A stretch of 64,000 nt of DNA. Source: Haloterrigena turkmenica DSM 5511. Its GTDB lineage: Archaea > Halobacteriota > Halobacteria > Halobacteriales > Natrialbaceae. Below the pieces are notes generated by a model. It saw nothing but the letters and a program-made list of their open reading frames with translations, was not told the DNA's origin and made no database searches. A program made the translations under genes and the position numbers. The stretch is from the NCBI RefSeq assembly GCF_000025325.1, contig NC_013743.1, positions 1,550,001 to 1,614,000 on the forward strand, read 5' to 3'. Shown piece after piece: positions 8,453 to 17,832 of the stretch (position 1 is its first letter; every line of letters begins with the position of its first letter).

Positions 8453-9883
8453 ATGAGTTCCGATCAAGACCACCTAAAAGAGACAGACACTGAGGCCCGG
8501 TTCGAGTTCAAGAAAGAGGAGAACTCCGCGGTCAGATCCGGCAAAGGCCTGACTGAAGAGGTCATCCGCATGATCTCCGAGGACAAGGACGAGCCCGACT
8601 GGATGCTCGAGCGACGCCTCCGCGCGCTCGAGCAGTACCAGAACATGCCGATGCCGTCCGGCTGGCCCGGCATGCCCGACCTCTCCGAACTGGACGTCGA
8701 GGAGATCATCCCCTACATCCGCCCGGACGTCGACAAGCGCGAAGGCGTCGACGACTGGACGGAGCTGCCCGACGAGATCAAGGATACCTTCGACAAGCTG
8801 GGCATTCCCGAGGCCGAGAAGAACGCGCTCTCCGGCGTCGGCGCCCAGTACGAGTCCGAGGTCGTCTACCAGAACATGCAAGAGCAGTGGGAGGAGAAGG
8901 GGGTCATCTTCTGTAACATGGACAAGGCCGTCCAGGACCACCCTGAGCTCGTCAAAGAGCACTTCATGACGACCTGCGTGCCGCCGAGCGACAACAAGTT
9001 CGCCGCGCTGCACGGCGCCGTCTGGTCGGGCGGCTCGTTCGTCTACGTCCCCGAGGACGTCACCGTCGAGATGCCCGTCCAGGCCTACTTCCGCATGAAC
9101 TCGGAAGGGATGGGCCAGTTCGAGCACACGCTCATCATCGCCGAAGAAGGGTCCGAGGTCCACTACATCGAGGGCTGTTCGGCCCCGAAGTACGGGACCC
9201 ACAACCTCCACTCGGGCGGCGTCGAGGTCTTCGTGGGCGAAGACGCCCACGTCCAGTACTCGACCGTCCAGAACTGGTCGAAGAACACGTTCAACCTGAA
9301 CACCAAGCGCGCCATCTGCGAGGAGAACGGCACGATGGAGTGGGTCTCGGGCAGTATGGGATCGAAAGTGACCATGCTCTACCCGTGTACGATCCTCAAG
9401 GGTCGCGGCTCGACGGACACCCACATTACCATCGCTCTGGCGGGCGAGGGTCAGGACATCGACACCGGTGCGAAGGTCTACCACAACGCGCCCGAGACGA
9501 GTTCGACAATCGAGTCCAAGTCGATCGCCAAGGACGGCGGCCGTACCAACTACCGCGGTCTCGTCCACATCGCCGATGGCGCCGAGAACTCGAGCACCGC
9601 CGTCGAGTGTGACGCCCTGATGTTCGACAACGAGTCGACCTCGGACACCATGCCGTACATGGAGATCGAGGAGTCGAAGGTCGACGTCGCTCACGAGGCG
9701 ACCGTCGGCAAGATCGGCGACGAGGACATCTTCTACCTCCAGTCGCGCGGACTGGACGACGACGACGCCAAGAAGATGATCGTCGCCGGCTTCATCGAGC
9801 CGATCACGGAGGAACTGCCGATCGAGTACGCGGTCGAACTCAACCGTCTCATCGAACTCGAGATGGAGGGGAGCCTCGGATAA
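8453..9883 (+). CDS. sufB: SUF system Fe-S cluster scaffold SufB
   Basis: Scaffold of 476 residues, the usual SufB length. The N-terminal helical part (to about 110) includes MISEDKDEPDWMLERRLRAL. The beta-helical core contains the family stretches FVYVPEDVTVEMPVQAYFRM, VHYIEGCSAPKYGTHNLHSG, TNYRGLVHIADGAENS and SDTMPYMEIEESKVDVAHEA. The C-terminal part has EDIFYLQSRGLDDDDAKKM. It works with SufC and SufD to build and transfer clusters in the cytosol. The stop at 9881-9883 is one base from the sufD ATG, indicating coupled translation. Confidence 0.97.
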   Translation: MSSDQDHLKETDTEARFEFKKEENSAVRSGKGLTEEVIRMISEDKDEPDWMLERRLRALEQYQNMPMPSGWPGMPDLSELDVEEIIPYIRPDVDKREGVDDWTELPDEIKDTFDKLGIPEAEKNALSGVGAQYESEVVYQNMQEQWEEKGVIFCNMDKAVQDHPELVKEHFMTTCVPPSDNKFAALHGAVWSGGSFVYVPEDVTVEMPVQAYFRMNSEGMGQFEHTLIIAEEGSEVHYIEGCSAPKYGTHNLHSGGVEVFVGEDAHVQYSTVQNWSKNTFNLNTKRAICEENGTMEWVSGSMGSKVTMLYPCTILKGRGSTDTHITIALAGEGQDIDTGAKVYHNAPETSSTIESKSIAKDGGRTNYRGLVHIADGAENSSTAVECDALMFDNESTSDTMPYMEIEESKVDVAHEATVGKIGDEDIFYLQSRGLDDDDAKKMIVAGFIEPITEELPIEYAVELNRLIELEMEGSLG

Positions 9884-9884
9884 T

Positions 9885-11105
9885 ATGAGCGCAGGAACAC
9901 AGGTACACGCCAATCTGACCGAAGAACAGGTACGCGAAATCAGCGGCGATCTCGACGAGCCCGAGTGGCTCTTAGAGACCCGTCTCGAGGCCCTCGAGGC
10001 TCTCGACTCCCTCGACATGCCCGACGTCATCAAGACGCCGGGACGGGAGTGGACGAACCTCCACGAGCTGGACTTCGAGTCGCTGGTGGACCCGCTGAAC
10101 GCGGCCGAGAATAAGGACCAGGTCGGTCCCGACGAGGCGGACGTCCTCTCGTGGGCCGACGCGGTCCAGGAACACGAGGAGCTCCTCAAGGAGCACTTCG
10201 GCAGCATCGTCGATCCCCAGGAAAACTACCTGACGGCGCTCTCGACGGCGCTCTTTAGCACCGGGACGGTCATCTACGTCCCCGAAGGCGTCGACGCCGA
10301 GGACGTCGCTATCCGAACCGAGCAGAACTCCCGCTCGCTGTTCAACTACACGCTCGTCGTCACCGAGGAGTCGTCCTCGGTCACAATCCTCGAGCGACAG
10401 TCGACCGGCGAGGAAGCCGAGGAGCAGTACTACAGCGGCGTCGTCGAAGTCGCCGCCGGCGAGAACAGCTACGTCCAGTACGGCAGCCTCCAGAACCTCT
10501 CGGAGGAGGCCTACAACTTCACCGTCAAGCGCGGCGTCACCGACACCTACGCCACGATCGACTGGATCGAGGGCAATCTCGGCACGCAGCTGACCAAGAC
10601 CGAGGTCTCGACGGAGCTTCGCGGCGACTCCTCGGAGACGCAGATCGTCGGGGCCTTCTACGGCCACAACGATCAGCACTTCGACCTCGATGCGAAGGTC
10701 TGGCATCGTGCGGAGCACACGACTGCAGACCTAATCACCCGCGGCGTCATCGACGACATCTCCCGATCGGTCTACGAGGGCGTCCAGGACGTCGGTGCCG
10801 ACGCCTGGGACACGAGCTCGTACCAGCGCGAGAACACGCTGATGCTCTCCGACGAGAGCGAGGCCGACGCCTCCCCCCAGCTGATCATCAACAACCACGA
10901 CACCGAGGCCAGCCACTCCGCGACGGTCGGCCAGATCGACGCGGAGGACCTGTTCTACATGACCTCCCGCGGTGTCGACCCCCGCTCGGCTCGCAACATG
11001 CTCGTCGAGGGCTTCTTCGTGCCCGTCCTCGAGGAGATCGACGTCGACGAACTCCGCGACGATCTCGAGGAACTGATCGGCGCGCGTCTTCGCCAGCGCG
11101 ACTAA
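9885..11105 (+). CDS. sufD: SUF system Fe-S cluster assembly protein SufD
   Basis: Protein of 406 residues, paralogous to SufB. The N-terminus LDEPEWLLETRLEALEAL mirrors the SufB N-terminus. The core holds VIYVPEGVDAEDVAIRTEQN, and the C-terminal domain holds PQLIINNHDTEASHSATVGQ and EDLFYMTSRGVDPRSARNML. It completes the SufB-SufC-SufD complex and is the last gene of the SUF operon, with a T-rich terminator directly after its stop. Confidence 0.96.
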   Translation: MSAGTQVHANLTEEQVREISGDLDEPEWLLETRLEALEALDSLDMPDVIKTPGREWTNLHELDFESLVDPLNAAENKDQVGPDEADVLSWADAVQEHEELLKEHFGSIVDPQENYLTALSTALFSTGTVIYVPEGVDAEDVAIRTEQNSRSLFNYTLVVTEESSSVTILERQSTGEEAEEQYYSGVVEVAAGENSYVQYGSLQNLSEEAYNFTVKRGVTDTYATIDWIEGNLGTQLTKTEVSTELRGDSSETQIVGAFYGHNDQHFDLDAKVWHRAEHTTADLITRGVIDDISRSVYEGVQDVGADAWDTSSYQRENTLMLSDESEADASPQLIINNHDTEASHSATVGQIDAEDLFYMTSRGVDPRSARNMLVEGFFVPVLEEIDVDELRDDLEELIGARLRQRD

Positions 11106-11152
11106 CCGCCGGGCGATAGCGCGGTTTTTGCGTTCTTTTGTTGTTCTTTCGA
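11106..11152 (+). terminator. T-rich terminator of the suf operon
   Basis: Just after the sufD stop, CCGCCGGGCGATAGCGCGG can fold into a short GC stem. It is followed by T runs (GGTTTTTGCG, then TTCTTTTGTTG). Repeated T-runs behind a stop are the typical haloarchaeal termination signal. Confidence 0.6.
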
Positions 11153-11227
11153 CTCTCGAGCCGCGGCTGCGTTCCGTCGATAGCGTCTGACGACTACTTT
11201 TATAGGATGATCGGCTATCCGGAGACG

Positions 11228-12280
11228 ATGCAGGCCCTCTCCATCGAACTCGAGGACGAGACCGTCGACGCGCTCGAGGCCGAGCGGGAACTGTTCGGCT
11301 TCGAGAGTCGACAGGCGTACGTCCGGTGGATCGTCGAACACCGCGGCTCGATCGAAGCCGGACAGGGGAAGCGGCCTGACCGCGGTCGGAAACGGGAGCG
11401 CGATCGCCTGCTGGCCGACCACCGCGAGCGTATCGCTCGCCTCGAGGAGCAGGTAGCGACGCTCTCGCAGGCGGTCGAGAGCGACGGCGCGGACGGCGAG
11501 CCTCGAGCGGCCGACGACTCGGCGACTGCGACCGACGACGAGGGCGCCGAACGGGCAGCTGATGGGAACGAGACCGAGGGCGACGAGCGAGACCGACGGA
11601 CTGAGGGGACGCCGGTGAACCGCGAGCCGGTGCTCGAGGTCCATGGATCGCCCCGAACGGTTCGGCGGGGGCCCGACTCGGCCCCTCGAGAGGAACCGAC
11701 GGAGGCCGACGCGACGGCTCGAGCGCAACGAGACGACGGCGGAGACTCGAGTCCGACCGCGGACGAGACGCACGATTCCGAGTCGGACGATGGGAAACCC
11801 GCCGGCCTGTCTCCCGAACGCGTCGCGCGCATTCGGGAGGACCCGGTCCACGAGGACGCCGGCGTGCTCGGCTCCGTCGAGACCGAACGACTCGACGAAC
11901 TCTCCCGGCGCGCGGTTGCGACCACGCGAAAGCGCCTGAACCGGGACGTCCAGACCGGCCTCGAGTACACGTCCTCGACCGGACTGGCCGGCGCCGGCGT
12001 CCGGCCCGGGGAGGACATCACCGATCTCGACGATCTGTCGATTCCGGGTCGATCGGCCGAAACGATCGAGAAGCGCCGCCGCGCTATCGGGCGGGCGCTG
12101 GCCTACCTGCGAGACGAGGACGAGGCGCGTCGTTCCGATTTCGTCGACACGCTTTACGGGGAGTGTCCGGCCGGCTACGACACGAGCGACGGTTGGTGGC
12201 GCTGTGTCAAGGAGGGGCTCAAACAGGTCGATGCGGTCGAGGGCGGTGAGGGAACGCGCGTCTGGCGGTACCGGGGTTGA
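11228..12280 (+). CDS. Unknown protein: ribbon-helix-helix-like N-terminus, disordered middle, conserved C-terminal domain
   Basis: Protein of 350 residues from the ATG at 11228. A TATA-like CTTTTATAGG (11197-11206) lies about 25 bases upstream and favours this leaderless start over ATG 11207 or 11138. Residues 1-35 (MQALSIELEDETVDALEAER) resemble a ribbon-helix-helix or short helical DNA-binding unit. A coiled coil (60-85) and an acidic, low-complexity linker to about 195 follow. The last 150 residues look folded: DELSRRAVATTRKRLNRDV, DDLSIPGRSAETIEKRRRAI and DTSDGWWRCVKEGLKQVDAV. I do not recognise the family. It sits between the SUF operon and the ferritin-like/sirR pair. Confidence 0.8.
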   Translation: MQALSIELEDETVDALEAERELFGFESRQAYVRWIVEHRGSIEAGQGKRPDRGRKRERDRLLADHRERIARLEEQVATLSQAVESDGADGEPRAADDSATATDDEGAERAADGNETEGDERDRRTEGTPVNREPVLEVHGSPRTVRRGPDSAPREEPTEADATARAQRDDGGDSSPTADETHDSESDDGKPAGLSPERVARIREDPVHEDAGVLGSVETERLDELSRRAVATTRKRLNRDVQTGLEYTSSTGLAGAGVRPGEDITDLDDLSIPGRSAETIEKRRRAIGRALAYLRDEDEARRSDFVDTLYGECPAGYDTSDGWWRCVKEGLKQVDAVEGGEGTRVWRYRG

Positions 12281-12402
12281 ACGGGTCGTTCAGCGGAATC
12301 ACTCGCTGTTGAGTCGTTGGTCGTCGCCCGTCCACCGGCGGACGCCGATATCGAACCGCTCGAGTAGGGAGGGTTAAGTATCAGCGGCCCTGACGACGTG
12401 AT

Positions 12403-12897
12403 ATGAGTCTGGGACAGCGCGTCTCGAGCGACCACCAGCTAACCCGATTGCTCCAGATCGGGGTCGTGCTGGAGGAGGTCGTCGAGTCACGCGCCGCCCA
12501 CCACCTCGATTCGCTGCCCCCCGAAGAGCGTGCGGCAATCGACGAGGAGGTGCGGGAGTTGCTCGAGGAGGCCGCCGACGAGTCGGCCGACCACCGCGAG
12601 CGGCTCGAGGCGCTGATCGACGATCTCGAGGCCGACACCGTCGCGTACGAGGAAATTAATGCGTTAGTCGACGCCCAGTACGGGCCGCCGGAGGACACCG
12701 ACGGCGTCCTCTACGATCAACTGGCCAACGAGGAAACGGCCTACAAGTTCTACGACGACCTGATCGATGCGATCGAAGCCTCCGACGGCGAGTTCGCCAT
12801 CGAGCGCGAGCGCCTCCTCGAGACCCTCTACGAGATCCGCGAGGAGGAAAAAGAAGGCGTCGAAGAAGTGACCGAGATCATGGAGCACAGAGCATGA
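12403..12897 (+). CDS. Ferritin-like (rubrerythrin-type) protein with incomplete metal ligands
   Basis: All-helical protein of 164 residues. Helices read as a four-helix ferritin-like bundle: VLEEVVESRAAHHL, LLEEAADESADHRERL, ANEETAYKFYDDLIDAI and TLYEIREEEKEGVEEV. The third helix, with the ENEETAYxFY pattern, is rubrerythrin-like. In the fourth helix the position where rubrerythrins carry His reads Gly (EEKEGVEE), so a normal di-iron site is doubtful. A promoter-like GGTTAAGTATC lies about 30 bases before the ATG. It precedes sirR by 121 bases, suggesting an iron or redox role. Confidence 0.8.
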   Translation: MSLGQRVSSDHQLTRLLQIGVVLEEVVESRAAHHLDSLPPEERAAIDEEVRELLEEAADESADHRERLEALIDDLEADTVAYEEINALVDAQYGPPEDTDGVLYDQLANEETAYKFYDDLIDAIEASDGEFAIERERLLETLYEIREEEKEGVEEVTEIMEHRA

Positions 12898-13018
12898 TCA
12901 GGACGGCGGCAGTGCGGTCCCCCGCAGGTCCGACGCCGTCTCCACGCATCGAATCCCGGACACGGGAACGCCGGCGAGGGAGCGACGCGGCACCGAGCGG
13001 TACTGACGGAGGGATGCA

Positions 13019-13450
13019 ATGAACACTGCAGACCAATATCTCAAGGCGATCTATCTGGCTCAACGCATCGAGGACGGCCCCGCATCGACCGGCACGCTCG
13101 CGGACTTGCTCGAGGTCAGTCCGGCCAGCGTCAATGAGATGATCGGCAAACTCGAGGACCGGGGACTCGTCGACCACGAGAAGTACAAGGGCGCGAGTCT
13201 GACCGACGAGGGACTCGGGCGCGCCCACGACGCCCTCCAGACCTACTGTATCATCGAACGCTTTCTCGCGAACGTCCTCGAAGTCGAGGAGTATCAGGAC
13301 GAAGCTCGCGCCTTAGAGAGCGTCATCGACGACACCGTCGCGGAGCGCCTCGACACGATCATCGACCGACCCGGCGAGTGTCCCGACTGTTTCGACGCCG
13401 ACCGGGACGCCTGTGAGCGACTCGAGGTCGGCGACGGCTGTGCGGACTAA
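13019..13450 (+). CDS. sirR: SirR, metal-dependent DtxR/MntR-family repressor
   Basis: Protein of 143 residues. The N-terminal winged helix is typical of DtxR/MntR (YLKAIYLAQRIEDGP, TGTLADLLEVSPASVNEMIG, KLEDRGLVDHEKYKGASLTD). The dimerization part FLANVLEVEEYQDEARALES follows, then a Cys-rich tail (GECPDCFDADRDACERL and GDGC) with four cysteines. Members sense Fe or Mn and repress uptake genes, and in Halobacterium SirR controls manganese uptake. It is downstream of the SUF and ferritin-like genes, a fitting context for metal control. Confidence 0.92.
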   Translation: MNTADQYLKAIYLAQRIEDGPASTGTLADLLEVSPASVNEMIGKLEDRGLVDHEKYKGASLTDEGLGRAHDALQTYCIIERFLANVLEVEEYQDEARALESVIDDTVAERLDTIIDRPGECPDCFDADRDACERLEVGDGCAD

Positions 13451-13585
13451 CGTGGAGCGACTGGTTTTCGCCGATAGGCAGTATTGATATGGACCGATAC
13501 CGGGTGGGTGTAACTTTCCGAGCTACCGGCGCGAGCGGACTGCTCACCGCAGTCTAGTTTCGATAGCGACTGCGCGACACGCCCC

Positions 13586-15454
13586 TCAATGTGGATCGCC
13601 GAACCGAACGTACCGACGCCCGACCAGCGCCGCGAGGGCGAGCGCGGCGATAACGGCGAGCGCGACACCCACGGTAAGCCTCGACCGACCGTTGTCTCCT
13701 TGCCAGTCGGCCTCGAACACGTCCGCGTAGTAGCCCGCGATCTCCTCGCCGTGTAGCGCCAGCACGACCTCGCGATTGTTCCGAAACGAGTTGTCGTTCC
13801 AGTTGGCGCTGCCGACGACCGCGACCTCGCGGTCGATCACGACGCCCTTGGCGTGAATCTTCTCGAAGGTGTCTGTCTCCTCGACCAGTTCGACCTCGAG
13901 CGGAATGGACTCGTCGTCGGCGAGTCGCTCTAAGTCTCGCGCCAGTGCCGCGTTCTCGTCGGCGTTGTACTCTGCCGATCCGAGCAGGATACGGACGTCA
14001 ACGCCGCGACGGGCGGCCTCGAGGGTCGCCTCGAGCAACGACACGTCGTCGGCGATCGACGGCTGCAGGACGAGGATCTCGTCGTCGGCGCTCTCGAGCA
14101 ACGAGCCGAGACGACGTTCGGCGTTGTCCGGTGCGAGCAGGAGTTCGGCTGACTCGACGGGGACCGTCGACGGCCCGTGAGTCGTCGGGAACTCGGGGTC
14201 GGGCGCGGAAAAGACCGGGCCGTCGTCTGCGAACGTGGTGTTTCTGCGATAGGCCGCCCCTGAAGTCGTATCGTGTCCCTCGAAGTCCGCGTCGAAGACG
14301 GTCGCGAGATCGGCCGCGAGGGACTCGGACTCGAGGCGCACACCCCAGCCGCGGCTGCTCTCGCCGCCGACGCCCGACGGCTTCCAGTTCTCGGTCGTGA
14401 CCAGCACGCGGTCGTCGGCCACCGCGTACTTGGGGTGGTGATAGCGGTACCGCGAGTCGGCGCCGCCGATAACGCGAACGTCGACGCCGCCGTCGGTGAG
14501 CGTCTCGAGGACGTCTTCGGTCGCCGCGGGCGTGCCGCCGACGGGGCTCGCCTCGAGGAGGACCGCGACGTCGACCCCGCGGTCGGCGGCGGCGACGAGT
14601 TCGTCGGCGACCGCCTCGGACGTAAACGTGTAGCCGGCCAGCAGCAGGCGGTCGTCGGCGTCACGGAGCGTCTCGAGGGGGACCGCGGGCGAGTCGGGGA
14701 GGACGAACGCGGTCGCGTTCGTGACGGTCGCGGTCGAGACCGGAAGGCAGGTCGCGCCGCGGGGGTGCCAGTCACCGGCTGCGGGGTTGCCGGGGGTCGA
14801 ATCGGTAGTCTCGCCGTCGCTGCGGTACCACCGTTCGGCCGTCGGCGCTCGATCGTACGCGACCGCGTCGACGGTCGTCGTCTCGTTCCGGAGTTCGAGC
14901 GTGTCCCCGTCGACGGCGAGTCGAAGCGTCCCCTCGAGTTCGACCACCGGATACTCGGTCAGTCCGTCGGTGACGTTCGGCGCTGTGCTCGCAGCGACGC
15001 GGCCGGAGACGGTCTCGTTCGGCAGTCCGGCGGTCGTGTGTCCGTCAGTGAGCGTCCAGTTCTCGAGTCGGGTCTCCGGTGAGACCTCGAGGACGAGATA
15101 CTCGCCGACGTTGTCGCGAATCGTCGGATTCGGGTAGAGTTCGACGATCCGCGGCGCGGTACCGGTCGCGTTCGCCGGTCGGTTATCGGCGTCGGCGTTC
15201 GGGACCCTCCCGTTGCTGTCGGTTAGGCCGTCCGACGAGGGCGGTGATTCCATCGCACCGATCGGACACGCGGGGCTGGTCCCGTCGCCGTTAGCGTCGG
15301 CTCGAGAGAGCGCTGCGTCACCTCGAGACGTCACGTCCCCGGGATGACCGTCGCTCGTCGCGGTATCGACGGCAACGATTCCGAACCCTAGCAGGGCGCC
15401 GGCGGTGAGGCCGACGCTCACGAGCGCGACGAGGACCGCACGCCGATGCTCCAT
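13586..15454 (-). CDS. Exported lamin-tail / phospholipase D superfamily protein, membrane-anchored
   Basis: Protein of 622 residues. The N-terminal hydrophobic segment (5-28) is a signal peptide or anchor. Residues 103-200 form a lamin-tail-like domain (RIVELYPNPTIRDNVGEYLV and ENWTLTDG). Two phospholipase D HKD motifs follow: H340-K342-D347 (HHPKYAVADD) and H534-K536-D541 (HAKGVVID, then GSANWNDNSF). A C-terminal transmembrane helix (about 593-612) precedes a short basic tail. Both HKD motifs are intact, so it is probably an active phosphodiesterase or nuclease outside the cell. TATA CTTTATATCC (minus strand) sits about 30 bases before the ATG. Confidence 0.9.
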   Translation of the reverse strand: MEHRRAVLVALVSVGLTAGALLGFGIVAVDTATSDGHPGDVTSRGDAALSRADANGDGTSPACPIGAMESPPSSDGLTDSNGRVPNADADNRPANATGTAPRIVELYPNPTIRDNVGEYLVLEVSPETRLENWTLTDGHTTAGLPNETVSGRVAASTAPNVTDGLTEYPVVELEGTLRLAVDGDTLELRNETTTVDAVAYDRAPTAERWYRSDGETTDSTPGNPAAGDWHPRGATCLPVSTATVTNATAFVLPDSPAVPLETLRDADDRLLLAGYTFTSEAVADELVAAADRGVDVAVLLEASPVGGTPAATEDVLETLTDGGVDVRVIGGADSRYRYHHPKYAVADDRVLVTTENWKPSGVGGESSRGWGVRLESESLAADLATVFDADFEGHDTTSGAAYRRNTTFADDGPVFSAPDPEFPTTHGPSTVPVESAELLLAPDNAERRLGSLLESADDEILVLQPSIADDVSLLEATLEAARRGVDVRILLGSAEYNADENAALARDLERLADDESIPLEVELVEETDTFEKIHAKGVVIDREVAVVGSANWNDNSFRNNREVVLALHGEEIAGYYADVFEADWQGDNGRSRLTVGVALAVIAALALAALVGRRYVRFGDPH

Positions 15455-15562
15455 CGGGCGCTCTGGCCGCGCATTCGGATATAAAGGTCAGGTTGAAAAC
15501 GGAACGGAGGATTCAGAAGCGGGGCGGAAATCGGTCCGTCGTACGTTCGCTTCGCGTCGCGT

Positions 15563-16900
15563 TCAGGCCGCGGGCTCGGTTGCGGCCTTCTCGGCCTCGG
15601 CCTGGACGAGATACGCGCGGTCGTCGCCGTAGTCGGCGACGATCTCGAGGGCCTCGGCGGTGCCGATCTGGTTGAGTGCCCAGGCGGCACTGGCGCGGAC
15701 GCGGTCCTCCTCGTCGTCGGCCAGCACATCCGCGAGCGGCTCGATGGCGCGGGTGTCGCCGATCAGGCCGAGCGCGCGGGCGGCCCAGCTGCGGACGTCC
15801 GGTTCGTCGGCGACCAGCTGCTGGGCGAGCGGCTCGACGGCGTCCTCGGCGCCGACCTCGCCGAGCGCGCGGAACGCGGGCCGCTGGAGGTTGGGGTTCG
15901 AGTCGACGTAATCGATCAGCGCCTCGACGACCTCGTCGTCGGCGATGCCGATCTTGCCCAGGATGCGCATCGCAGCCTGGTCGCGGCGACCCGCCTTCTG
16001 GATCATGGGTTCCATGGCCTCCTCGGGGCCCATGCGTTCCAATGCCTCGAGGCAGTGCTCCTCCATGTAGTCGGAGTCGAAGGTCTCGTAGGCCAGCAGG
16101 ATCTGATCGACGTTACCGCGTTTCTCGTGGACCTTCAGCGCGTGCCACTCCGGCGGGAAGTCCTTGACGTGGTCGAGCACGTCGTAGAACCCCTCGCGGC
16201 GCAGTTGCTCGCGGATCTCGAGGTCGGTCCACTCGGTCGCATCGTCGATATCGGACTCGAGGTCGTCCGTGGCCTCGAGCAGGCCGGCGATCGTCTCGGC
16301 GTCGTCGTCGGCGTCGAGTTCGGCGTCCTCGACGGCCTCGGCCGCGCGGTCGAGAGTCGCATCAAGCTGGTCGGGGACCGCCTCGCCCTCGTTGCTCAGC
16401 GTGACCGAGGTGCCGAGCAGTTCGTTCAGGTCGTCGAGGAAGTCGTCGACGGCTTCGATCAGTTCGGCGTTACCCTCTTCGGTCCAGCGGGTGCCCGTGA
16501 TCGTCCCGCTGGCGCTGTTGATCTCGCTGACGACGTCCTCGCCGTAGGGACCGCGCTGGTCTTCCAGATCGGACTCGAGGTCCGAGACGTCGCTTTCGAT
16601 CTCGTCGTAGCGCTCCTGGAGTTCCTCCTCGGGCGTTATTTCGTCTTCCTCGTCCTCGTCGTCTTCGTCCTCGGTCTCCGGCGGGTCGGGGATCTCGATC
16701 TCCTCGAACTCCTCGCGGAACGACTCGATGTCGGCCTCGACGACGTCGAGGTCATCCTCGGTTTCGGCGGCCTCGAGGTCGCTCTCGAGGGCTTCGACGT
16801 CGTCCTCGAAGGCCGCGAGGGCCTCGCGGATGGCCTCGAGGTCGACCGGCTCTCGCTGATCGTCGTCCGCTCCGTCCTCGGCTGCCTCGTCATCGCTCAT
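15563..16900 (-). CDS. HEAT-repeat domain protein with acidic coiled-coil N-terminus
   Basis: Protein of 445 residues. The first 150 are highly acidic and helical (AIREALAAFEDDVEALESDL and EDEDDEDEEDEITPEEELQE), probably coiled coil. Residues 270-440 are tandem PBS-lyase-type HEAT repeats, for example AFRALGEVGAEDAVEPLAQQ, AARALGLIGDTRAIEPLADV and AAWALNQIGTAEALEIVADY. There is no catalytic motif or membrane segment. HEAT repeats usually mediate protein binding, and the partner is unknown. It may be cotranscribed with the minus-strand gene pair around it. Confidence 0.88.
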   Translation of the reverse strand: MSDDEAAEDGADDDQREPVDLEAIREALAAFEDDVEALESDLEAAETEDDLDVVEADIESFREEFEEIEIPDPPETEDEDDEDEEDEITPEEELQERYDEIESDVSDLESDLEDQRGPYGEDVVSEINSASGTITGTRWTEEGNAELIEAVDDFLDDLNELLGTSVTLSNEGEAVPDQLDATLDRAAEAVEDAELDADDDAETIAGLLEATDDLESDIDDATEWTDLEIREQLRREGFYDVLDHVKDFPPEWHALKVHEKRGNVDQILLAYETFDSDYMEEHCLEALERMGPEEAMEPMIQKAGRRDQAAMRILGKIGIADDEVVEALIDYVDSNPNLQRPAFRALGEVGAEDAVEPLAQQLVADEPDVRSWAARALGLIGDTRAIEPLADVLADDEEDRVRASAAWALNQIGTAEALEIVADYGDDRAYLVQAEAEKAATEPAA

Positions 16901-16984
16901 GGTACCACCCGGTCCTGGCGCTGGACCCGGAGATGACGCCGACGCGTGGCAGTGTACATACCCTACGGTCGTCCCAGCAGCGCC

Positions 16985-17710
16985 CTAAGCGTTTCCATGC
17001 GCGTCGGGCGCCGTCGTCTGGCGCTCCTCGCGCCAGTAGAACCAGGGGCTCAACGTCATGTACGCGACACCGAGCGTCAACAGCGCGTAGGGGAACGTAC
17101 GACCGGCGAATTCGGGGATCAGGACCGCCAAAACGTGGACGACGCCCATGATGGCCGCGTCGCGAGCGAGCAGGTCGGGGTACTCGATGCGCGAGACCAT
17201 CAGGTAACAGAACGCGCCCGTCACCGCGAGGACGAGCTTCGGGTGAGTCTCCCCGGCCAGAATCGCCGCGCCGAGGATCGTCGCCGCCAGCGTCGTCTGG
17301 ATGCCTTCGGTGTAGTTACCGCTGACATCGAAGGCCGTGTACATGCCGAGCCGGGTGACGGCCATCGCGACGAACAGCGCACAGATCCCGGTCACGAGGA
17401 GGAGTTCGCCCGTCACCGCGTCGAATCCGAGCGCGAGGCCGTCGGTGATGACGACGAAGGCGACGACCGCGGGGGCGACCGCGAAGGAGGCGACGTCGGC
17501 CAGCGAGTCGAGGTAGGGACCGGCGTCGGTGCCGCCGTAGCGGCGGGCGAGGATCCCGTCCAGCCCGTCCGCGACCGCCGCCAGTAGAATGAGCCGCGCG
17601 GCGAGCGCGATGTCGACGAAGGCGACGACCACGGCGATAAACCCCAGAGCCGCGTTGGAGACGGTCACCGCGTCGGCGACGCCCAGTCGCCCGACGAACC
17701 GGGGGAGCAT
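16985..17710 (-). CDS. pssA: Archaetidylserine synthase (CDP-alcohol phosphatidyltransferase), PssA-type
   Basis: Integral membrane enzyme of 241 residues that would transfer serine to CDP-archaeol. The family motif reads D-x2-DG-x2-AR-x7-G-x3-D-x3-D (DGLDGILAR, then GPYLDSLAD), one residue shorter in the middle than the textbook 8-9. Six to eight hydrophobic helices follow. ATG 17710 gives MLPRFVGRLGVADAVTVSNA, the start expected for haloarchaeal PssA, and a GTAAGG element lies 25-30 bases upstream; ATG 17758 would add 16 residues. In Haloferax, PssA is linked to archaeosortase-dependent anchoring. No archaeosortase is nearby. Confidence 0.88.
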   Translation of the reverse strand: MLPRFVGRLGVADAVTVSNAALGFIAVVVAFVDIALAARLILLAAVADGLDGILARRYGGTDAGPYLDSLADVASFAVAPAVVAFVVITDGLALGFDAVTGELLLVTGICALFVAMAVTRLGMYTAFDVSGNYTEGIQTTLAATILGAAILAGETHPKLVLAVTGAFCYLMVSRIEYPDLLARDAAIMGVVHVLAVLIPEFAGRTFPYALLTLGVAYMTLSPWFYWREERQTTAPDAHGNA

Positions 17711-17832
17711 ACTCCCGGATTCGGCGTGGAGGTCCCTTACGTGTTTTCGTTTCGCCACCGAACCGGGGCGCTACTCGAGGTTTCGACGATCGAACCGGGG
17801 CGGTTATATTCGGATGCTCCCAAGTCGCTGGT

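Noticed and set aside
8474-10207. Minus-strand frame of 577 codons over sufB and sufD
   Set aside because: Shadow frame crossing two real genes, with no recognisable domain.
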